Assembly: GCF_017183135.1 (NCBI RefSeq)
Contig: NZ_JADDXW010000007.1
Coordinates: 124,001-188,000 of the forward strand
Direction of reading: 5' to 3'
From: Aurantimonas marina
GTDB lineage: Bacteria; Pseudomonadota; Alphaproteobacteria; Rhizobiales; Rhizobiaceae
Length of the DNA stretch: 64,000 bases
This document shows, in pieces, positions 25,614-34,090 of this stretch. The notes beneath the pieces were generated by a model. That model searched no databases and was not told the origin of the DNA. It saw nothing but the letters and a program-made list of their open reading frames with translations. The stretch's first letter is position 1. Every line of letters starts with the position of its first letter. The position numbers and the translations under genes are program-made.

Positions 25614-25703
25614 GGAGAGGTGGCAGAGTGGTCGAATGCACCGCACTCGAAATGCGGCATACGTGCAAGCGTATCGGGGGTTCGAATCCCCCCCTCTCCG
25701 CCA
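25614..25703 (+). tRNA. tRNA-Ser (anticodon CGA)
   Basis: The 90-nt cloverleaf has acceptor GGAGAGG (25614-25620) pairing with CCTCTCC (25693-25699), discriminator G, and CCA encoded at 25701-25703. The anticodon stem is CCGCA/TGCGG around loop CTCGAAA, giving anticodon CGA at 25648-25650 for codon UCG. A long variable arm and T-arm GGGGGTTCGAATCCCCC are typical of serine tRNAs. Its 3' end is imitated at 59221-59242, suggesting it served as an integration site. Confidence 0.97.
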
Positions 25704-26165
25704 GATACGCCCCCTGCCCCCCCATTCTGTGGGCTTATCTGCCGATTACCGCTTACACAGCCCACGTTCCACCCCACATTTTTTGCGGGATTGCTATAGA
25801 CGATGTACCATGTCGCGGAGGATTCGCTGGAATGGAGGGAACCTCGGGGATGCAGTCGTCGATCTCCGCAGGGCTGACGAAGGATTCTCGCTCGATTCTT
25901 CTGAGCTTCAGCTCCGTAGGCCGTAACCGGTCTCGTCTCGCTCCGACCTCAAGGAAGGAGAACTATACCGAGGTCGACGGTCTTGAGGGGCTGGAACCGG
26001 AGTGACCCGAGAATAATCATCAGTGTGAATAAGCGCAGAGACCGCCCCCGGTTCGAAGCGGCCTAATCTCTTAATTCAGCTCATAGAATTCTGCCCTGAC
26101 GGGGTCCCGCTTCGGCGCTTATTCACAGTCCGGGCCGCCGCTTCACGGCGAAGTCGAGTGCTCCA
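25704..26165. other. 462-bp non-coding stretch after tRNA-Ser
   Basis: I see no convincing gene here. It contains a 7-bp inverted repeat close to the tRNA (GTGGGCT 25729-25735, AGCCCAC 25759-25765) and a longer-range 13-bp inverted repeat at 26024/26127. Short open frames crossing the tRNA are not credible proteins. If the island model is right, this is the left junction, where an integrase gene would normally be expected and is missing. Confidence 0.55.
26024..26127. repeat. 13-bp inverted repeat, arms 78 bp apart
   Basis: TGTGAATAAGCGC at 26024-26036 is matched by its exact reverse complement GCGCTTATTCACA at 26115-26127. The 78 bp between contain no gene. The arms are too far apart for a simple terminator, though a structured RNA or a small remnant element with terminal repeats is possible. 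It sits between tRNA-Ser and the first island gene. Confidence 0.7.
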
Positions 26166-26804
26166 CTACGAGTTCGCATACATTACGAATTCCTGCGTGG
26201 ACATGGTGCGGCAATAGCCGGCGAAAGCGGCCAGGGCATTGTCGTGCCTCTCTTGGGAGTGGGTGGCGCAGGAATCGGAAACGCAGATCGGATAAAAGCC
26301 CCGATCGGCCGCGTCCCGCACCGTGTGATCGACGCACTGGTCGGTGAGAAAGCCGGTCAGCACCAGTGTGTCGATGCCGATATTGCGCAGCAGATACTCG
26401 ATATTGGTCGAGTTGAAGACGCCGGACGAGGTCTTCGGCAGCACGATGTCGTCGTCGCCGGGTGCGACGCCGTCGAGCACCCTGGCTTCCCACGACCCCT
26501 TGCCGATGAAGAATTGCGACAGCTTGTAGTCGAGACTGCGGTCGCGGCCGTCGCGGGTCATGTTCTCCATCACCGTATACATGACCTCAGCGCCGGCCTC
26601 GCGGAACGTGGTCACGAGGCGCTGCAGATTGGGCATGACTACGTGGCGCACCGTCGCGTCGAATTCCGGCAGCGCAGCGGCGACCGTGTCGTTCCAGACA
26701 TAGTTTTGCGTGTCGATGAGCAGCAGGCAGGTTCGCTTCGGGTCGAACGGGCGATGGCGGGAGAGGGCGGCGTCTTCGGGGCGTTGCATGAACGGGCCTT
26801 TCAT
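26166..26804 (-). CDS. Cysteine hydrolase (isochorismatase-like), copy 1
   Basis: The 212-residue protein belongs to the isochorismatase-like cysteine hydrolases, which include N-carbamoylsarcosine amidase and ureidoacrylate hydrolase. The triad is visible as D31 (LLIDTQNY), K124 (LPKTSSGVF) and C157 (TDQCVDH). These enzymes release ammonia and CO2 from carbamoyl groups, or hydrolyse amides. It is the last gene of the leftward operon, 12 bp after the amidase. A close paralogue with all three catalytic residues at the same positions is encoded at 37700-38344. An internal ATG (MQRPEDA) is a possible alternative start. Confidence 0.9.
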   Translation of the reverse strand: MKGPFMQRPEDAALSRHRPFDPKRTCLLLIDTQNYVWNDTVAAALPEFDATVRHVVMPNLQRLVTTFREAGAEVMYTVMENMTRDGRDRSLDYKLSQFFIGKGSWEARVLDGVAPGDDDIVLPKTSSGVFNSTNIEYLLRNIGIDTLVLTGFLTDQCVDHTVRDAADRGFYPICVSDSCATHSQERHDNALAAFAGYCRTMSTQEFVMYANS

Positions 26805-26816
26805 TGGGAGGGAATG

Positions 26817-28187
26817 TCAGATGGCGATCGGCGGATGCCAGATGTCGTGCGCCGCGAACAGGCGCTCGAATGCCTGGCCGAGGGCGAGCAGCCGGGCCTC
26901 GCTACGCGGCGGCCCGATCAACTGCAGCCCGACCGGCATGCCGGCCGCATCGAAGCCCGCCGGGAGGGTCAGGGCGCATAGGCCGAGGAAGCTCACGACG
27001 CAGGTGTTGCGCAGCGCCAGCATGTTCAGCCGCCCATAGGTCGCGTCGTCAGCCAACTCGGCAATCGGCGGCGGGGTGATCGGCGTCGTCGGCGCGAGCA
27101 GGACGTCGACGGCGCCAAGCGCGTCGACCGCTCCCGCGCCGAGCGCGGCGTAGCGGGCCTTGCGCTGCAGATACTCCCAGGCCGGCAATGCGCCGCCAGC
27201 GTCCATGCGCGTGCGGACCCGTGGATCAAGGGTCGGCAGCCATTCCGGCAGGTCGCAGGTAAGGAAGCGGCAGAGCTCCGGCGCCACGATGCCACCTTGG
27301 TGGTAGAGGTCGAAAAGCTCGGCGCAGCCAGGCAGGGCCAGTGGCCCCAGTATCGCGCCGGCGGCTTCGAGCGCCCGCGACGCGTCCCCGATCCGTTCCG
27401 TGATTCCGGGAGACGCCGTGTCGAAGAAGAAGGATTCGGCTATCCCGATGCGCAGTCCGGCGAGGCTGTTGACCTCCGGCACATTCTCGCCGTCGAGCGC
27501 CTCGAAAGCAAAGGCAGCGTCATCGACGCTGCGGGTCAGGATGCCGGGCGTGTCGAAGCTGGGGCTGAGCGGCACGATCCCGTCCAGCGACCACCGGCCC
27601 CAGGTGGTCTTCAGCCCGACCGTGCCGGTGACGCTAGCGGGGATTCGGACCGAGCCGCCGGTGTCGGTTCCGACGGCCAGCAGCGCCGTGCCCTCGCCCA
27701 GCGATACGCCGGCGCCGCTGCTCGACCCGCCGGGGGCCCGATGCATCGTCCGGTCGTGCGGGTTCCAGGGCACGGGCCAGTGCCCGCTGGTGCCCAGCCC
27801 GCCAAAGGCGAACTCGACCGTGTGGGTCTTGCCGGTAACGACGGCCAGCTGTCGGCGGAGGCGTTGCACCACGGGGCCTTCGCGGCGCCATGCGGCCGGC
27901 AGTTCCCGCGGCGAGCCGGCGAAGATCGGCAGCCCGGTGACGCCGCAGAGATCCTTGATCGATGTCGGGACGCCCTGCAGCGGCCCGGTGCGGATACCGG
28001 CGGAAAAGGCCGCGTCGGCCGCCTCGGCCTGCCGCAGGGCAAACTCCGGCGCCCAGCATTTGTAGGCATTCAGCGCAGGATCGTGCCGCGCCTGCGTCGC
28101 TTCGCAGAGTGCGACGGCCGACGACGAGCCGTCCGCCAGCTGCCGGCCGATCTCGCGCAGGCTGTGCCTGTCGACATCCGCTGTCAT
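26817..28187 (-). CDS. Amidase-signature family amidase, copy 1
   Basis: The 456-residue enzyme has the Ser-cisSer-Lys triad of the amidase-signature family: K78 (TSIKDLCG), cis-Ser S155 (APGGSSSGAG) and nucleophile S179 (TDTGGSVRIPA), with the usual 24-residue spacing. It hydrolyses a small amide. The start at 28187 overlaps the upstream RraA-like stop (ATGA); the longer open frame upstream is antisense-like noise. It belongs to the 12-gene operon and is probably cytoplasmic, acting on what the Liv-type transporter brings in. A second amidase of this family lies at 39322-40683. Confidence 0.92.
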   Translation of the reverse strand: MTADVDRHSLREIGRQLADGSSSAVALCEATQARHDPALNAYKCWAPEFALRQAEAADAAFSAGIRTGPLQGVPTSIKDLCGVTGLPIFAGSPRELPAAWRREGPVVQRLRRQLAVVTGKTHTVEFAFGGLGTSGHWPVPWNPHDRTMHRAPGGSSSGAGVSLGEGTALLAVGTDTGGSVRIPASVTGTVGLKTTWGRWSLDGIVPLSPSFDTPGILTRSVDDAAFAFEALDGENVPEVNSLAGLRIGIAESFFFDTASPGITERIGDASRALEAAGAILGPLALPGCAELFDLYHQGGIVAPELCRFLTCDLPEWLPTLDPRVRTRMDAGGALPAWEYLQRKARYAALGAGAVDALGAVDVLLAPTTPITPPPIAELADDATYGRLNMLALRNTCVVSFLGLCALTLPAGFDAAGMPVGLQLIGPPRSEARLLALGQAFERLFAAHDIWHPPIAI

Positions 28188-28954
28188 GCGTCCGGCCTCA
28201 CGGCACGGGGTGGTGTCTGTGCGCCCAGCGCCTGCCGCACGGTGGCCGGGTCGGGCATCTCGGCGGTCGCGGCAAAGCGTTCGAGGCATGGCTCCAGCGA
28301 ATCCGGCAAGGGAAACACCTCGGTGAGCGCGAAGCCGGCGAGAAGCAGCTGGCGCGAAAATCGCTCCTTCACCGCACCGGCCTCGTGGCGCGCGATCACT
28401 AGATCGACCAGCGGGCGCGGCAGCACCAAGACACCGTCCTCGTCCACGAGAATCCAGTCGTCCGGCAGGACGGTGACGTCGCCGAGGCGGACCGGGCAGC
28501 GGCTGGCCACCGGGATGAGCGTCGCATGGGCGGCCATCGGGGCGATGCCGCGCGCCAGCACCGGCAGCCCTGCCTCGTCCATGCCGGCGACATCGCGCGC
28601 CGCGCCGTCGACGATCGCACCGGAGGCCCCGCGTGTCTTGGCACGCGTCGCCAGCACATCGCCGAACAGGGCGCCGTGCAGCGATCCGCCGGCCGCCAGG
28701 ACCAGAACCTCGCCCGGTTCCAGCGTGTCGATCTCAGTGAAATGCAGCGGCGGGGCCGGACGCGTCCGCAATTCCGGGCGGCCAGGCAGGAAGGCGATGG
28801 TGCGGACCGGCCCGGCGAAGGCGGTTATGCCGCGCGTCATCGGGCGAAAGCCGGCCGCGCTACGCTCGAACATGTCGCGATCCTTCAGGAGGTCGGCGGC
28901 GAGCGTCGTGGGAATGCGCTGCAGTCGTTCAGCGATGGTGCTGCGATTGGTCAT
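28184..28954 (-). CDS. RraA-like / HMG-CHA aldolase family protein, copy 1
   Basis: The 256-residue protein is of the RraA/4-hydroxy-4-methyl-2-oxoglutarate aldolase family. Family landmarks are GSLHGALFGDVLAT, the divalent-metal/substrate motif DGAARD (G-x2-R-D) followed by GLPVLARG, and WILVDEDGVLVLP. Members are metal-dependent aldolases or oxaloacetate decarboxylases; others bind RNase E. In an operon of hydrolases and a dehydrogenase, a carbon-carbon lyase role is more likely than RNase control. It overlaps the amidase by ATGA. A second member lies at 49672-50388, also near an SDR gene. Confidence 0.85.
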   Translation of the reverse strand: MTNRSTIAERLQRIPTTLAADLLKDRDMFERSAAGFRPMTRGITAFAGPVRTIAFLPGRPELRTRPAPPLHFTEIDTLEPGEVLVLAAGGSLHGALFGDVLATRAKTRGASGAIVDGAARDVAGMDEAGLPVLARGIAPMAAHATLIPVASRCPVRLGDVTVLPDDWILVDEDGVLVLPRPLVDLVIARHEAGAVKERFSRQLLLAGFALTEVFPLPDSLEPCLERFAATAEMPDPATVRQALGAQTPPRAVRPDA

Positions 28955-29021
28955 GCACTGTCCTCGGTGAGGGAATGGGTGGAGCGCGGGATGCGGCTAC
29001 GCGGCGGTGCCGGGCACCGGC

Positions 29022-29780
29022 TCAGACCATGATGTCGCCGCCGTTCGGATGGAACGTCGCGCCGACATAGAAGGCCGAGTCCTCGCAGGCGAGGAGAAGG
29101 GCGGTGGGCGCCACCTCCGCCACTCGGCCCTGGCGGCCGATCACCAGCTCGGACTGTTTTCTCGCCGCCCATTCCGACGGTAGCTTCATGTCGGTGTCGA
29201 GCGGGCCGGGGCAGATCGTGTTGACGGTGATGCCCTCACGGGTGACCTCGTAGGCGAGGGAGCGCGAGAAACCGAGAATGCCGGCCTTCGCGGCGGCATA
29301 ATGGGTCATGCCCTCGGCGCCCTTGTAGGCGATCTGCGAGGAGATGTTGATGATCCGGCCGTAGCCCTTCCCGCGCATCGCCGGCAGCGCCGCGCGGGTG
29401 CACAGGAAGACGCTCTTCAGATCGATGCGAAGCATCTCGTCGAAGGTCGCGGTCGTCATGTCCGCCAGCAGCGACACGGTGACGATGCCGGCATTGTTGA
29501 CGAGGATGTCTGCTGCGCCCAACTCTTCGGCGATGGTGGCGAAGGCCTTCTCGACCGATGGCTCGTCGCCGACATCGGCCTCGACCGCGAGACTGCGCCG
29601 TCCCGTCGCGCGGATTCCAGCGGCGACGGCGCGGGCCCCGTTGCCATTGCGGTCGACGATCGCGACATCGGCGCCCTCGCGCGCATAGAGTTCGGCGATG
29701 CCGCGTCCCAGCCCGGTCGCCGCGCCGGTGACGACGGCGATCCTGCCATCCAGTTTGCCCAAGCCTGTCACTCCTCTCAT
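29022..29780 (-). CDS. Short-chain dehydrogenase/reductase, copy 1
   Basis: The 252-residue classical SDR has the NAD(P)-binding TGAATGLGRG near residue 16, NNAG, the active-site ISSQ serine and the YAAAK tyrosine-lysine pair. It carries PGPLDTDM and ends GATFHPNGGDIMV. The start is ATG 29780 (MRGVTGLGKLDGR); the longer open frame upstream runs antisense into the glutamine-synthetase-like gene. In the operon it would oxidise or reduce a hydroxy/keto intermediate next to the RraA-like aldolase. The 67-bp gap to the RraA-like gene has no terminator. Confidence 0.9.
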   Translation of the reverse strand: MRGVTGLGKLDGRIAVVTGAATGLGRGIAELYAREGADVAIVDRNGNGARAVAAGIRATGRRSLAVEADVGDEPSVEKAFATIAEELGAADILVNNAGIVTVSLLADMTTATFDEMLRIDLKSVFLCTRAALPAMRGKGYGRIINISSQIAYKGAEGMTHYAAAKAGILGFSRSLAYEVTREGITVNTICPGPLDTDMKLPSEWAARKQSELVIGRQGRVAEVAPTALLLACEDSAFYVGATFHPNGGDIMV

Positions 29781-29799
29781 CGTGCCTGAGGCACTGTGG

Positions 29800-31116
29800 T
29801 CAGTAGATCTCGGCGTAGCGCCGACAGATTTCCTCGGGCGCCCAATCCCGCGCGATCGCAAATTCCCCCGCCTTATTGACGCGATAAGCTTCCAGCAGCG
29901 GCTTCGGCAGGAAGCCCTGCACCGTGGCGTCAGCTGCAAGGGCCGCCATCGCCGCGTCGACGGAGGAGGGCAGGCGGGCGATGCTGCGGGCTTCGCGCGT
30001 GGCGGGCGTCATGGCTTCCGGATCCTCGCCGACCGTCGGGTCCGGCATAGTCAGATTCTCGTCGAGCCCGGCGAGTCCGGCGCGAATGATCACGGCGAGG
30101 GCGAGATAGGGATTGGCGGTCGCGTCGGCGGCCCGGAACTCGAAATTGAACTGCCGCGCCGTGGCTTCCTCTGATTGGCCGAAGGTCGGGCAGATGCGGA
30201 TGCCGGCCTCGCGGTCGCGCACGCCGATATTCGACCAGATGCCGGTCCAGGCATGGGGCACGAGCCGCAGGTAAGACACCGGGGAGGGCGCGGTGAAGGC
30301 GAGCAGCGCTGGCATGTGCCGCACGATGCCGGCGAGGAAGCTGCCGGCCCGGGCGCTGACGCCGTGGGGGCCGGAGGCCGCGTGACTGACGGGATCGCCG
30401 GCCTCGTCCCACAGGCTGAAATGGATATGCACGCCGCTGCCGAGGCCGTCCGGCGACAGGCGCGGCGAAAAGCTGACGCTGGAATCGAGGCGCCAGGCGG
30501 TGGCCCGCGCCATCTCCTTCAGGGTGACGGCCGCGTCGCAGGCGGCGAGCGGCTCCAGCGGTGGGACCGTCACCTCGAACTGGCCGGGAGCGAATTCCGA
30601 TAGATAGCTGTCCACCGGGACACCGGCGGCGGTGAGCGCGGCGAGGAAGGTCTCGCCGAACGCGCCGTGCCGCCTAACGGCGTCGAGGGCATAATTGTCG
30701 GCGGTCCGGGCATGCGCGCCGGCATAGACGAATTCGTGCTCGAAGGTGGCGCGCAGGGTCAAACCGGTCCGGGCCTTGAGCGCGGCGACCGCCTCCTTCA
30801 GCAGCGTGCGCGGACAGCAGTTCCACGGCGTGCCGTCGGTGTCGTGGACATCGCAGAGGTAGAAGCGCTCGGCCGGCGTGCCGTCGCCGAACTCGACTTC
30901 GACCCTTGTGTCGGGGTCGGGCATCAGCGTCAGGTCGCCGAAGGAGCCCCAGACGGATTCGGCGATGGTGCCGAGGGCGGTGAACATCAGATTCGTCGGC
31001 GTCCAGCCGATGCCGCCCTTCAGCCGCTTCTCGAGTAGCCGCGAAGGAAAGCCCTTGCCGCGGACCGCGCCGGACAGATCCGTATAGCAGAACATGGTCA
31101 GCGGCTCGCGCAGCAT
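29800..31116 (-). CDS. Glutamine synthetase family protein
   Basis: The 438-residue protein has the glutamine synthetase fold. The catalytic C-terminal domain shows FEHEFVY (metal-binding Glu pair), GSGVHIHFSLWD (ATP/metal-binding His) and FNFEFRAADATANPYLAL (C-terminal metal Glu/Arg region). It is too divergent, and placed in too specialised an operon, to be the housekeeping GlnA. Relatives make gamma-glutamyl amides from amines (PuuA, GlnA3, anilide and ethanolamine enzymes) in the first step of catabolism. A gamma-glutamylation role fits the N-formylglutamate-amidohydrolase-like partner two genes upstream. Product unknown. Confidence 0.88.
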   Translation of the reverse strand: MLREPLTMFCYTDLSGAVRGKGFPSRLLEKRLKGGIGWTPTNLMFTALGTIAESVWGSFGDLTLMPDPDTRVEVEFGDGTPAERFYLCDVHDTDGTPWNCCPRTLLKEAVAALKARTGLTLRATFEHEFVYAGAHARTADNYALDAVRRHGAFGETFLAALTAAGVPVDSYLSEFAPGQFEVTVPPLEPLAACDAAVTLKEMARATAWRLDSSVSFSPRLSPDGLGSGVHIHFSLWDEAGDPVSHAASGPHGVSARAGSFLAGIVRHMPALLAFTAPSPVSYLRLVPHAWTGIWSNIGVRDREAGIRICPTFGQSEEATARQFNFEFRAADATANPYLALAVIIRAGLAGLDENLTMPDPTVGEDPEAMTPATREARSIARLPSSVDAAMAALAADATVQGFLPKPLLEAYRVNKAGEFAIARDWAPEEICRRYAEIY

Positions 31117-31162
31117 GGCGGGGTCCTTCTGTCTGGCGGGGGCAATGTGCGGTCAGCCACGG

Positions 31163-32053
31163 TCAGCCTCCGAAGTTGTAGGATTTGCGGAGCTGCTCGA
31201 GCCCGGCGATCCGGTCCTTGGCCGTTTCGCCGAGCGTTTCGACGACGCCGGCCACCAGGATCTCGACCATCGCCAGCCCACTGGCGCCGCTGTCGAAGGC
31301 GCTTGGAATGCCGACCGGACAGGCGATGCAGAAATCGGCATAGGCGGCGACCGGCGAATACCAGACGTCGGTGATCAGCACGATCGAGGCGCCCAGCGCC
31401 GCCGCGCCCTTGGCGAAGTCGAGCACGTCGTCCTGATAGCGGCGGAAGTCGAAGACGACGAGCACATCGCCGGACCGCACGTCGAGGAGGTAATCGGCCC
31501 AGGCGGCGTTGGAGTCGCGGATGATGCGGGCGCCAGGCCGCAGTTCGCGCATGTAGTGGTGGAAATAGGAGGCGAGCATCCAACTGAACCGGCCGCCGAG
31601 GAAGAAGATGTTGCGGTCGAGGTCGCTGAGCTGCGCCACGATCGTCGCCAGATCCTCGCGCGAGAGGTTGCGGGCGGCGCCCTCGATATTGCTGCGCAGG
31701 GCCTCGGAGACCTGCTCCGTCAGATCAGCCTCGTCGCCGCGCGGCAGCGCCGAATAGCGCGTCAGCGGCCCCTGCAGCCTGACATGGATCTCGTCGCGTA
31801 GCGCCTCCTGGAAGGCGGCGTAGCTGGTGAAGCCGAGCCGCCCGACGAAGCGAAGGATAGTCGGGCCGCTGGTCCCGGCGCGCTTCGCGAGCCGGGCGAC
31901 CGTCTCCAGCCCGGCCACCGGATATTCGCCGAGTAGGGCATGGGCGACCCGACCCTCCGCATCGGTGAAGTTCGGCAGGTCGCGGCGCACCCGTTCCTGA
32001 ATCGAGACCTCGGGGGCGACCTCCGCCGGAGGGCCAGGGCGATCCGTCGTCAC
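31163..32053 (-). CDS. MurR/RpiR family transcriptional regulator
   Basis: The 296-residue regulator has an N-terminal RpiR-type helix-turn-helix (about residues 15-90, with ETVARLAKRAGTSGPTILRF as recognition region) and a C-terminal SIS domain (about 120-270, with FFLGGRFSWML and VLVVFDFRRYQ) that binds a phosphosugar-like ligand. GTG 32053 overlaps the upstream stop (GTGA); the longer open frame is antisense to that gene. It lies within the operon and probably controls it. The paired direct repeats in the 37.5-kb divergent promoter region are the best candidate operator. Confidence 0.9.
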   Translation of the reverse strand: MTTDRPGPPAEVAPEVSIQERVRRDLPNFTDAEGRVAHALLGEYPVAGLETVARLAKRAGTSGPTILRFVGRLGFTSYAAFQEALRDEIHVRLQGPLTRYSALPRGDEADLTEQVSEALRSNIEGAARNLSREDLATIVAQLSDLDRNIFFLGGRFSWMLASYFHHYMRELRPGARIIRDSNAAWADYLLDVRSGDVLVVFDFRRYQDDVLDFAKGAAALGASIVLITDVWYSPVAAYADFCIACPVGIPSAFDSGASGLAMVEILVAGVVETLGETAKDRIAGLEQLRKSYNFGG

Positions 32054-32841
32054 GCGGCGAGCACTCCGGAAGCGGCGACCGCGCGTGGAAAGATGTCCGC
32101 GAGAAGCTTCGCCCATCGGCGCTGGCCGGCCGCGTCGCCGATGAGATCCTGGCGGATCTCGATCTCGACGTAGGGCAGGCCGCGGCCCTCCGCGTGCATC
32201 GGTATGGTGTAGTCGGATTCGGCATTGACGCTGTAGGGCTGGTTGCGGCCGACGCACAGGTCGGTCTCGTCTTCCAGCAGCGCGATCAGCGGATCGCCGA
32301 TGCGCCAGTCCTTGTCTGCGAGAATGCCGATATCCCAAGGGCGCGGTTCCGGTTCACCGCCGAAGACCGGCGTGCAGCTGTGCATGGCGAAGAGGACCGT
32401 GGGCAACCCGCGCGCCTCGCGAGCGGCGAGGGTGGCCAGGATCTCGTCGTGATAGGGTGCTAGGATTTCGTTCTGCCGTGCGGCAATCGCCGCATTGGAA
32501 AGGTTGTGATTGCCGGGAACTAAGGTGCCGTCGCTCTCAGCCATGATCGATTGGGTCGTGCCTGGGCGCCGGTTGCAGTCGATGACGAGGCGCGAATAGG
32601 GCTGGAAGACGTAGGCGGCGTCGAGGTCGCGCGCCAGTTCGGTGGTCACGCCGTAGATGCCGATGTCGTAGGCGATGTGGCGGGCGAGCTGCGTCGCATC
32701 GAGGCCGAGCGTGCCGAGGGCTACTGGGATGGCGACGCCGGCATGGTCGGAGACGAACAGGATCGGCGACGCGCCGTGCGGGTTCTCCACGCCGGCCGGG
32801 ATCGGGTCGCCGCTCTGCAGCAATGTATCGATGGTGCTCAC
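32050..32841 (-). CDS. N-formylglutamate amidohydrolase family protein
   Basis: The 263-residue protein matches the N-formylglutamate amidohydrolase family (HutG2-like). Landmarks are FVSDHAG near the N-terminus, YSRLVIDCNRRPG, the HD of APYHDEILA and MHSCTP, which together supply the metal ligands and substrate arginines. The family removes formyl groups from N-formyl amino acids, giving formate. There are no hut genes around it, so a substrate other than the histidine intermediate is likely. It lies between the transporter genes and the RpiR regulator. Confidence 0.88.
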   Translation of the reverse strand: MSTIDTLLQSGDPIPAGVENPHGASPILFVSDHAGVAIPVALGTLGLDATQLARHIAYDIGIYGVTTELARDLDAAYVFQPYSRLVIDCNRRPGTTQSIMAESDGTLVPGNHNLSNAAIAARQNEILAPYHDEILATLAAREARGLPTVLFAMHSCTPVFGGEPEPRPWDIGILADKDWRIGDPLIALLEDETDLCVGRNQPYSVNAESDYTIPMHAEGRGLPYVEIEIRQDLIGDAAGQRRWAKLLADIFPRAVAASGVLAA

Positions 32842-32912
32842 GTTCCGGCCTCCTCATTGCCGCGGTCGGCGAACCCGAAGTCTGGCGAAAGGCCCCGGAT
32901 CCGCTGCTTGCG

Positions 32913-34076
32913 TCAGCCTTTCGGGGTGACGGTCGTGTCGAAGGCTACCTCGCCGTCGACGACCTTCATGATGGCCACCGGCTTGGAGGGCACGCGGCTG
33001 CCGTCCTTGTAGGCGATGGTGCCGGTCACGGCTTCGTAGCCGTCGGTGCTGGCAAGCGCCTTGGTCACCTCTGCCGGCTCGGCTGAACCAGCCCGCGTGA
33101 TCGCGTCGGCGACGAGACCCATCGCGTCGTAGCCGAGGGCTGCGAAGGCGTTCTCCGGCGCATTGCCGTATTCTGCCGTGTAGGCCTTGCGGAACTCGTC
33201 GGCCGGTCCGCTGTCGATGCCGGTATAGGCATGGGTGGTGAAGTAGACGTCGGTGGAGAGCTTCGGCCCCGGAACGCTGGTCAGCAGGTCGGTGTCGAAG
33301 CCGTCACCGGCCAGGATCGGCGCCGCGATCCCAGCCTCGCGGATCTGCTTCACGATGATCCCGGCGGTGTCGGGACCGGAGGACGCGAAGACGCCATCGA
33401 CGTCGCCGGAGGATTTCAGCCGCGCCACCAGTGCCGAGAAGTCCTGGTCGCTGGTCATGTAGGAATCTTCCAGCAAGACCGTGCCACCGAGTTCGGTGAA
33501 CCGCTCCTTGAAGTATTTCGACAGGCCGGTGGTGTAGTCCATGCCGTTGTCGGTCCACATGGCGATGTTGCGCAGGCCGAGTTCCTCATAGGCATATTCG
33601 GCCATGGCGTGCGCCTGCACATCGTCGCCGAAGGGCACGAGGAACATCTGGTCGCCGACCATGGTCGGCAGGTCCGGCGAGGTCGCGCCGGAGGTGACGA
33701 ACGGCACGCCGGCGGACTGGAACAGCGGCGCGGCAGCGAGCGCGAAGGTGGTGTCGCTCTGGCCGATACCGGCGGCGAGATTGTCGATGGACAACGCGCG
33801 CTTGGCGGCGGTGGCGGTTTCACCGGTGTCGTTCTTGGTGTCGATGGCATTAACATCGATCATCCTGCCGTCGAGCAGCCCACCGGCATCGTTGATCATC
33901 TTCGCCTTGAGCTTCACGCCGTTCAGCGACGGCCCGTCCAGCGAGGCGAGGCCACCGCTGGAGACGTTGTAGAGCGCGGCGATGGAGATCGGCTCCTGGG
34001 CGCGGGCCGGCATAGAGGCGGCCGCCGCGATCGCGGCGACGGCTACCGCCGATAGTCTTGATTTCCAGTTCTGCAT
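32913..34076 (-). CDS. Branched-chain amino-acid-type ABC transporter binding protein
   Basis: The 387-residue periplasmic protein has a signal peptide (RLSAVAVAAIAAAASMPARA, cut before QEPIS) and a LivJ-type (Peripla_BP_6) fold, with ISIAALYNVSSGG, FVTSGATSPDLP and FAALGYDAMGLVADAI in the expected places. ATG 34076 has AGGAG nearby; a longer frame at 34145 runs into the permease gene. LivJ-type proteins bind amino acids, amides, urea or aromatic acids, so the ligand is open. The gene is fifth in the leftward operon, after the four other Liv components. Confidence 0.92.
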   Translation of the reverse strand: MQNWKSRLSAVAVAAIAAAASMPARAQEPISIAALYNVSSGGLASLDGPSLNGVKLKAKMINDAGGLLDGRMIDVNAIDTKNDTGETATAAKRALSIDNLAAGIGQSDTTFALAAAPLFQSAGVPFVTSGATSPDLPTMVGDQMFLVPFGDDVQAHAMAEYAYEELGLRNIAMWTDNGMDYTTGLSKYFKERFTELGGTVLLEDSYMTSDQDFSALVARLKSSGDVDGVFASSGPDTAGIIVKQIREAGIAAPILAGDGFDTDLLTSVPGPKLSTDVYFTTHAYTGIDSGPADEFRKAYTAEYGNAPENAFAALGYDAMGLVADAITRAGSAEPAEVTKALASTDGYEAVTGTIAYKDGSRVPSKPVAIMKVVDGEVAFDTTVTPKG

Positions 34077-34090
34077 GGGACTGCTCCTGG

